From an uncultured Coriobacteriaceae bacterium (GTDB lineage: Bacteria; Actinomycetota; Coriobacteriia; Coriobacteriales; QAMH01), in the NCBI GenBank assembly GCA_902783175.1, contig CACZQA010000090.1:1-6669 (forward strand): 6,669 nucleotides of DNA, given 5' to 3'. Positions 1 to 4,639 of this stretch are shown piece after piece. How positions within the stretch are numbered: position 1 is the first letter of the stretch; each line of letters starts with the position of its first letter. Under the pieces are notes generated by a model. It was not told where the DNA came from and ran no database searches. It saw nothing but the letters and a program-made list of their open reading frames with translations. The position numbers and the translations under genes were made by a program.

Positions 1-1
1 G

Positions 2-1540
2 ATCAAGGAGCTTGCGGGCTACGCCAAGCAGCTCGAGAAGCACTATGGCTGCTACATGGACATGGAGTGGGGCATCGACGAGCGCGATGACAAGGTCTGG
101 CTGCTCCAGGCGCGCCCCGAGACGGTCTGGTCCCGCAAGAAGAACGAGAAGGCTGCCGTCGACGAGGCAGAAGAGGCCGTGACCGAGGATCTCGACGTCA
201 TCGTCTCCGGTCTGCCCGCATCCCCGGGCCTGGTTGCCGGCAAGGCGCATGTCATCACCGATCCGGCCCGCATCGACGAGTTCAAGGACGGCGAGATCCT
301 GGTCACGACCATGACGGCCCCCGACTGGGTCCCCGCCATGCAGAAGGCGCTCGCAATCGTCACCGACGCCGGCGGAATGACCTGCCATGCCGCTATCGTC
401 AGCCGCGAGATGGGCATCCCCTGCATCGTCGGCACGGCGAGCCGCTCGGCCGAGGCGACCTCGCTCATCGAAAACGGCCAGGAAATCACCGTCGACGCCT
501 CCAACGGCACGGTGTACGCCGGCATCGTCAAGAGCATGGTCTCCGAGCCCGAGGCTCCCGAGGCGGCTGCAGTCGCCGCTGCTCCGGCATACACGGTTCC
601 GGCAACGGGCACCAAGATCTACATGAACCTCGGCAACCCCGACCTCGCCGAGAAGCACGGCAAGCTCCCGTGCGACGGCGTCGGCCTCATGCGCGAGGAG
701 TTCATCTGGACCACCTTCATCCACGAGCATCCCCTGCACCTCATCGAGACCGGCCGCGCCGACGAGGCGGTCGACAAGCTCGCCGAGGGCATGCGCAAGG
801 TCGCGAGCGCGCTCGCCCCGCGTCAGGTGGTGCTGCGCCTTTCCGACTTCAAGTCCAGCGAGTACCGCGGGCTTGTCGGCGGCGAGAAGTACGAGCCCGA
901 AGAGCCCAGCGCGCTGCTTGGCTGGCGTGGCGCGTCGCGTTACTACGACCCCAAGTACCTGCCCGCCTTCAAGCTCGAGCTCGAGGCAATCAAGAGGGTC
1001 CGCAACGAGTACGGCTTCAAGAACCTGCAGGTCATGATTCCGTTCTGCCGCACGGTCAAAGAGGCCGAGGTCGTGACGGGCATCATGGCCGAAGAGGGCC
1101 TGGTGCGCAGCCCAGACTTCAAGATCTGGCTCATGGCCGAGATCCCGAGCAACATCATCCTGGCAGACCAGTTCAACAAGTTCGTCGACGGCTACTCCAT
1201 CGGCAGCAACGACCTGGCCATGCTCATCTTGGGCCTCGACCGTGACAACGACATCATCCAAAGCGTCGCCGATGGCCGCGACCTTTCCGTCAAGCGTGCG
1301 ATCCGCCACCTCATCGAAGTCGCCCATAAGGACGGCAAGACCGTCTCCATCTGCGGTCAGCTCCCGAGCATCTATCCGGAGTTCTGCGAGTTCCTCATCA
1401 AGAGCGGCATCGACTCCATCTCGGTCAACCCCGATGCGGTCGTCCACACCAAGCAGGTCGCCGCGCAGATCGAGCACAAGATGATTCTCGACAGCCTCAC
1501 CGGACGCGGTAGGCAGGAGGGCGAGGACCTGACCTGGTAG
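2..1540 (+). CDS. ppsA: Phosphoenolpyruvate synthase, C-terminal part (5' end outside window)
   Basis: This enzyme converts pyruvate, ATP and water to phosphoenolpyruvate, AMP and phosphate in the cytoplasm, feeding gluconeogenesis. The reading frame is open from base 2 and gives 512 residues; E. coli PpsA has about 790, so roughly the first third (most of the ATP-grasp domain) is missing at the left edge. Seen in order: the end of the nucleotide-binding domain (MDMEWGID...LLQARPETVWS); the swivelling phosphohistidine domain with GGMTCHAAIVSREMG, whose phosphoryl-carrier His is at bases 386-388; an Ala/Pro/Glu-rich linker near 538-600; and the PEP/pyruvate TIM barrel with RLSDFKSSEYRGLVGGEKYE, MAEIPSN, SIGSNDLA, LGLDRD and the catalytic Cys of ICGQ at 1352-1354. 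The RLSDFKS and LVGGE motifs favour PEP synthase over pyruvate phosphate dikinase. The carrier motif has Met where E. coli has Arg (GGRTCH). A hairpin 24 bases after the stop suggests it ends its own transcription unit. Confidence 0.95.
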   Translation: MKELAGYAKQLEKHYGCYMDMEWGIDERDDKVWLLQARPETVWSRKKNEKAAVDEAEEAVTEDLDVIVSGLPASPGLVAGKAHVITDPARIDEFKDGEILVTTMTAPDWVPAMQKALAIVTDAGGMTCHAAIVSREMGIPCIVGTASRSAEATSLIENGQEITVDASNGTVYAGIVKSMVSEPEAPEAAAVAAAPAYTVPATGTKIYMNLGNPDLAEKHGKLPCDGVGLMREEFIWTTFIHEHPLHLIETGRADEAVDKLAEGMRKVASALAPRQVVLRLSDFKSSEYRGLVGGEKYEPEEPSALLGWRGASRYYDPKYLPAFKLELEAIKRVRNEYGFKNLQVMIPFCRTVKEAEVVTGIMAEEGLVRSPDFKIWLMAEIPSNIILADQFNKFVDGYSIGSNDLAMLILGLDRDNDIIQSVADGRDLSVKRAIRHLIEVAHKDGKTVSICGQLPSIYPEFCEFLIKSGIDSISVNPDAVVHTKQVAAQIEHKMILDSLTGRGRQEGEDLTW

Positions 1541-1564
1541 GCCACCTCAGTCCAGCGGTTAGAC

Positions 1565-1600
1565 GAAGGGGCGCAGCTCGAGTCCGAGTTGCGCCCCTTC
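1565..1600 (+). terminator. Probable ppsA transcription terminator hairpin, weak U-tract
   Basis: An inverted repeat starts 24 bases after the ppsA stop. Arm 1565-1580 pairs with 1585-1600 over 16 pairs, all Watson-Crick except one G-U (1576 with 1589), around a 4-base loop (1581-1584). The stem is very GC-rich. What follows is TTGCGCC rather than a run of T, so it is not a textbook intrinsic terminator. A stem this stable between a stop codon and a new promoter still most likely ends or attenuates transcription, or protects the ppsA mRNA 3' end. Confidence 0.7.
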
Positions 1601-1675
1601 TTGCGCCCCGAGACGGCAACGACGCGCCGCATGCGCCCCGCCGCTTGGTACTTTTGTGCAAAATAACGCAATGAT

Positions 1676-1704
1676 TAGGCATGTTTTCGCATCTGTCATA
1701 CAAT
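1676..1704 (+). promoter_or_regulatory. Predicted sigma-70-type promoter for the asp23-fakA-degV-recG operon
   Basis: A -10 box TACAAT (1699-1704, 5 of 6 matches to TATAAT) sits 17 bases after a -35-like TAGGCA (1676-1681, 4 of 6 matches to TTGACA). The pair lies in the one clearly AT-rich stretch of the window (about 1648-1722). A start near 1711 would give a leader of about 34 bases before the ATG at 1745. The call rests on consensus resemblance and position only. Confidence 0.55.
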
Positions 1705-1730
1705 ATCCGAATGTCAATTATGTGAGCCAG

Positions 1731-1737
1731 TAAGGAG
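1731..1737 (+). promoter_or_regulatory. Strong Shine-Dalgarno of the asp23-like gene
   Basis: TAAGGAG ends 7 bases before the ATG at 1745. It is the best ribosome binding site in the window, supports this start codon, and fits the gene being first in its operon and well translated. Confidence 0.8.
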
Positions 1738-1744
1738 CTAGCAC

Positions 1745-2092
1745 ATGGCTGAAACCATTCCCGGCGGGCTGTCCGTCGCAAATGACGTTATTGCCGACAT
1801 GGCTGGATATGCCGCGTTGGAGAGCTACGGTGTCGTTGGTATGGCCGCCCCGACCCTTTCGGACGGCATCGCCAAGCTCCTGCCCGCTTCCCGCCTGCGT
1901 CGCGGCATCAAAGTCGAGATGACCGACAAGGGCGTCCACCTTGACCTCTACATCATCGTGGAACACGGCACCAACCTCACCGAGGTGAGCCGCATGCTCG
2001 CCGAGAAGGTGGCGTTCGTGCTCGAGGATTCCGCCAAGCTGCCCGTCGACGGAGTCGAGATTCACGTGCAGGGCGTCAAGGTCCGCAACTAG
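1745..2092 (+). CDS. Asp23/Gls24-family envelope stress response protein (YloU-like)
   Basis: A 115-residue protein of the Asp23/Gls24 (DUF322) family. Seen: an N-terminal segment GGLSVANDVIADMAGYAALE followed by YGVVGMAA, then an alternating hydrophobic strand and helix pattern with VHLDLYIIVEHGTNLTEV, and a C-terminal VDGVEIHVQGVKV strand. These match the family's short alpha/beta fold and usual length of about 110-150 residues. There is no signal peptide or membrane segment, so it should be cytosolic. In Staphylococcus, Asp23 is held at the membrane by a partner (AmaP) that is not visible here. The exact biochemical role of the family is unknown; it is linked to cell-envelope stress. As first gene of the predicted operon it sits 31 bases upstream of fakA, the usual yloU-yloV arrangement of Gram-positives. 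The start is fixed by the strong AAGGAG. Confidence 0.9.
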   Translation: MAETIPGGLSVANDVIADMAGYAALESYGVVGMAAPTLSDGIAKLLPASRLRRGIKVEMTDKGVHLDLYIIVEHGTNLTEVSRMLAEKVAFVLEDSAKLPVDGVEIHVQGVKVRN

Positions 2093-2109
2093 ATAGACAA
2101 GCCAACAGT

Positions 2110-2115
2110 AGGGGA
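2110..2115 (+). promoter_or_regulatory. Shine-Dalgarno of fakA
   Basis: AGGGGA ends 8 bases before the ATG at 2124, within the 31-base gap after the asp23-like gene. It is weaker than the site at 1731-1737. I see no separate promoter or terminator in this gap, which supports cotranscription. Confidence 0.6.
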
Positions 2116-2123
2116 TTTACCAC

Positions 2124-3749
2124 ATGAACATCCGCGATCTGCGCGTTCACATCGCAACCGCTGCGTCTGCTCTCGACGCTCGCAAAGAAGAGATCAACCG
2201 CCTGAACGTCTTTCCCGTCCCAGACGGTGATACGGGCACGAACATTTCCCTCACCTTGGCTTCGGTGGCAAAAGAGGTTGCCGCCCTCCCCGAAGACGCC
2301 GATGGCGCGGCGCTGCGCAAGGCGGTCACCCACGGCTCGCTGATGGGCGCACGCGGCAACTCGGGCGTCATCACCAGCCAGATCCTGCGTGGTCTGTGCG
2401 AGGGCCTCGCCGACGCAAAGCAGTTCGATGCGGCCACTATTGCCCACGCGCTCGACAAGGCGGTCGAGGTCGCGTTCCAGGCGGTGCGCAAGCCGGTCAA
2501 GGGCACGATACTCACGGTCCTCGAGGACTCTGCCGCTGCTGCGGAAAAGGCGGCGGAAGAAGGCCTGGATGTCAACGACGCGCTCAAGGCCATCTCCGAT
2601 GAGGCGCTCGCATCCGTCAAGCGCACGCCCGACTTTCTGCCGGTCTTGAAGGAGAACGGCGTCGTCGACTCAGGCGGGTTCGGCCTCACCATCCTCATCC
2701 AGAGCTTCGTGTCCTCCGTGACGGGAAGCGGTGTGGAGATTGCGTCCTCTGCCGATTTCACCAAAGCGGAGGCAAAAGTCGCCATCGAGCAGGTCCATGA
2801 CTGGGCGGGCTCGAAGTACATGTACTGCACCGAGTTCCTGTTTCACAGCGATACCGTCGATACGGGCGCCGCGCTCGAGTTCCTCGCGTCCCTCGGCGAC
2901 TGCGAGCTGCTCGTCGGCAGCCACCCCGACTTCAAGGTCCACGTGCACACCGACACGCCGGGTGTGGTCTTGAACTACATGACCGACCGCGGTCAGGTAT
3001 CCGAGGTCTTCATCCACAACATGGTCATCGAGTCCGAGGACCGCGCGGCGGGCATCGCCGCAGACGAGGCGGCAGAGGAAAAGTTCGAGCACAAGAAGCT
3101 CGCGTTCGTCGCCGTCGCCGCCGGCTCCGGCATGGCGAGCATCCTGAAGTCGCTCGGCGTCGACTACGTCGTCTCCGGCGGCCAGACCATGAACCCCTCC
3201 ACGGCAGACCTGCTCGCAGCTATCGAGAAGGTCAACGCCGATTCGGTCATCTTGCTGCCCAACAACAAGAACATCATCATGGCGTCGAATGCCGCCGCCG
3301 AGAACGCGGACATTCCCGTCGGCGTCGTGCCCACGACCAACGTCCCCGCGTCGTTTTCCGCGATGTTCGCCGTCGACCAGAGCGCGTCGATGGAAGAGAA
3401 CGTCGAGGCGATGACCGAGGCGCTCGAAGACGTCCACTGCGGCGAGGTCACGACGGCGGTCAAGGACTCCAAGACCTCCAAGGGCGAGCCCATCAAGCCC
3501 GACGACATCATCGGCATCGCCGACGGCTCCCTCGACGCGGTCGGCTCGACCGTCGAGGAGGTCACGCTCGAGCTCATCGACGAGCTCAACGACGACCTGG
3601 ACACGCTCACGCTCCTTGCCGGCGAGGATTTCGACGACGAGGCACTTGAGGCGCTCTCCGCGCAGATCGAGGAGAAATACCCCGACCTCGAGGTCGACGC
3701 CCAGCGTGGCGAGCAGCCGCTGTACCCCATCGTGTTCTCTATCGAATAG
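2124..3749 (+). CDS. fakA: Fatty acid kinase catalytic subunit FakA (DAK2-domain, YloV-like)
   Basis: FakA uses ATP to phosphorylate a fatty acid presented by a FakB (DegV-family) protein, giving an acyl-phosphate for phospholipid synthesis through PlsX/PlsY. The 541-residue length is normal for the family (about 550). Seen in order: the N-terminal DAK2 kinase domain (about residues 1-200) with NVFPVPDGDTGTN, in which Asp34 and Asp36 are the expected metal/ATP-binding acids, and GSLMGARGNSGVITSQILRG (71-90); a middle domain with the family's YCTEFL motif (Cys235) and HVHTDTPG (His273, His275), a possible metal-binding set; and a C-terminal domain from about residue 324 with VAAGSGM, SGGQTMNPST, LLPNNKNI and an acidic tail ending LYPIVFSIE. 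The DegV gene follows after 14 bases, so kinase and lipid carrier are probably made together. The gene is intact. A dihydroxyacetone kinase role is unlikely because the partner Dha subunits are absent and the three-domain layout is that of FakA. Confidence 0.95.
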   Translation: MNIRDLRVHIATAASALDARKEEINRLNVFPVPDGDTGTNISLTLASVAKEVAALPEDADGAALRKAVTHGSLMGARGNSGVITSQILRGLCEGLADAKQFDAATIAHALDKAVEVAFQAVRKPVKGTILTVLEDSAAAAEKAAEEGLDVNDALKAISDEALASVKRTPDFLPVLKENGVVDSGGFGLTILIQSFVSSVTGSGVEIASSADFTKAEAKVAIEQVHDWAGSKYMYCTEFLFHSDTVDTGAALEFLASLGDCELLVGSHPDFKVHVHTDTPGVVLNYMTDRGQVSEVFIHNMVIESEDRAAGIAADEAAEEKFEHKKLAFVAVAAGSGMASILKSLGVDYVVSGGQTMNPSTADLLAAIEKVNADSVILLPNNKNIIMASNAAAENADIPVGVVPTTNVPASFSAMFAVDQSASMEENVEAMTEALEDVHCGEVTTAVKDSKTSKGEPIKPDDIIGIADGSLDAVGSTVEEVTLELIDELNDDLDTLTLLAGEDFDDEALEALSAQIEEKYPDLEVDAQRGEQPLYPIVFSIE

Positions 3750-3755
3750 AAGGTG
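3750..3755 (+). promoter_or_regulatory. Shine-Dalgarno selecting the GTG start of degV/fakB
   Basis: AAGGTG begins directly after the fakA stop and ends 8 bases before GTG at 3764. It supports the GTG start; the nearby ATG at 3774 is in another frame. Confidence 0.65.
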
Positions 3756-3763
3756 CGCGGACT

Positions 3764-4636
3764 GTGGCTCTGAATGAGAGAATCGCGCTCGTCACAGACA
3801 GCGCTTGCGATGCATCCGATGCCGAGCTCGCGGAGCTCGGTATCGAGTGCGTCCACCTCAAGGTGACCATGCCCGACGGATCGATGTTCCCCGAGGACAA
3901 TACGGACGCGAACAAGGGCGTCTTCTACGATTTCATCGCCGATTGCGACGAGCTGCCCCACACGTCGATGCCCTCGCCGGCCGATTTCGGCGAGCTGTAC
4001 TCGCGTCTTGCCCTCGAGGGCTACACGCACGTTATCTCCATGCACATCGCCTCTGCCCAGTCGGGCACCTGCAACGCGGCACGGCTCGCCTCGCAGTCGT
4101 CTCCGCTCGAGATTGCGGTCATCGACACCTGCTGCAACACGATCGGCCAGTTCCTGTTCGTCCGCCGCATCGCCCAGCTGCGCGACAAGGGCTACACGTT
4201 CGCGCAGCTCGTCGACACGGCCCACAAGCTTGTCGGCAAGACGAGCGTCGTGTTCATGCTCGATACCCTCAGATGCCTGGTCAAGGGCGGCCGTACGGGT
4301 AGGGCCGTCGGCCTGGCCGCGTCGCTGCTCAACATCAAGCCGATGCTCACCGTCGAAGCCGATGGCGAGGTGAACATGTGGGGCAAGGTGCGTTCGCCCA
4401 AGAAGGCCATCCCGAAGCTCGTCGACAAGGCGCGCGAGCTGACCGAGGCGTTCGGGCCGATCGAGGCATGCCTCGTGCACGTCCGCGACCTTGCCGACGT
4501 CACCGCGCTCAAGCACGCCCTGGAAGAAAGCGGGCTTCCCGTCACCATTACCGGCTTGATGCAGACGGGTCCTGTTATCACGACCCACGTGTGCGTCGGA
4601 TGTTTCGGGTTTGCCTATATCCCGATGGAAGCCTAG
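3764..4636 (+). CDS. fakB: DegV-family fatty-acid-binding protein, probable FakB partner of FakA
   Basis: DegV/FakB proteins bind one fatty acid in a two-domain fold and present its carboxylate to FakA for phosphorylation. This 290-residue protein has the usual family length (about 280-290). Seen: N-terminal RIALVTDSACD (6-16); TSMPSPADF with Thr67-Ser68, where most relatives have TSQPS; the ISMHIASAQSGTCN segment with Ser100-Gly101-Thr102, matching the family ISSxLSGTxN loop; LRCLVKGGRTGRA with Gly175-Gly176-Arg177; LLNIKPML; and C-terminal GPVITTHVCVGCFGFAYIP with His275. That last motif is usually GPVIGTHxGPGxxG, so here a CxxC (Cys277, Cys280) replaces the glycine-rich turn. The protein carries ten cysteines in all, including an adjacent pair (Cys123, Cys124). 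It starts at GTG 14 bases after fakA, with AAGGTG upstream, and its stop abuts the recG start. Family assignment is firm; FakB function is inferred from the motifs and the fakA neighbour. The altered loop may change ligand handling. Confidence 0.9.
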   Translation: MALNERIALVTDSACDASDAELAELGIECVHLKVTMPDGSMFPEDNTDANKGVFYDFIADCDELPHTSMPSPADFGELYSRLALEGYTHVISMHIASAQSGTCNAARLASQSSPLEIAVIDTCCNTIGQFLFVRRIAQLRDKGYTFAQLVDTAHKLVGKTSVVFMLDTLRCLVKGGRTGRAVGLAASLLNIKPMLTVEADGEVNMWGKVRSPKKAIPKLVDKARELTEAFGPIEACLVHVRDLADVTALKHALEESGLPVTITGLMQTGPVITTHVCVGCFGFAYIPMEA

Positions 4637-4639
4637 ATG
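4627..4639 (+). promoter_or_regulatory. degV-recG zero-gap junction, likely translational coupling
   Basis: The degV stop TAG (4634-4636) is followed immediately by the recG ATG (4637-4639). Only a weak GGAAG (4627-4631) lies upstream, within degV. Zero spacing and a poor ribosome site suggest that ribosomes finishing degV reinitiate on recG. Confidence 0.6.

Noticed and set aside
670..1245. Plus-strand 191-codon frame inside ppsA
   Set aside because: It is a +1 shadow frame rich in Arg, Pro and Ala; the ppsA barrel motifs are in the other frame across the whole stretch.
1497..1781. Minus-strand 94-codon frame spanning the ppsA-asp23 gap
   Set aside because: It crosses the terminator hairpin and the promoter, overlaps both genes, is of low-complexity Arg-rich composition, and has no clear ribosome binding site.
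1718..2065. Minus-strand 115-codon frame opposite the asp23-like gene
   Set aside because: It is in register antisense to asp23, shows no recognisable motif, and would run through the promoter and ribosome site of the real gene.
2670..3437. Minus-strand 255-codon frame inside fakA
   Set aside because: It is antisense in register with fakA and ends exactly where fakA uses a TCA codon; it shows no motifs, whereas the sense strand has full FakA motifs.
3774..3776. ATG as an alternative start for the DegV gene
   Set aside because: It is out of frame with the DegV coding sequence; GTG at 3764 is in frame and has AAGGTG at proper spacing.
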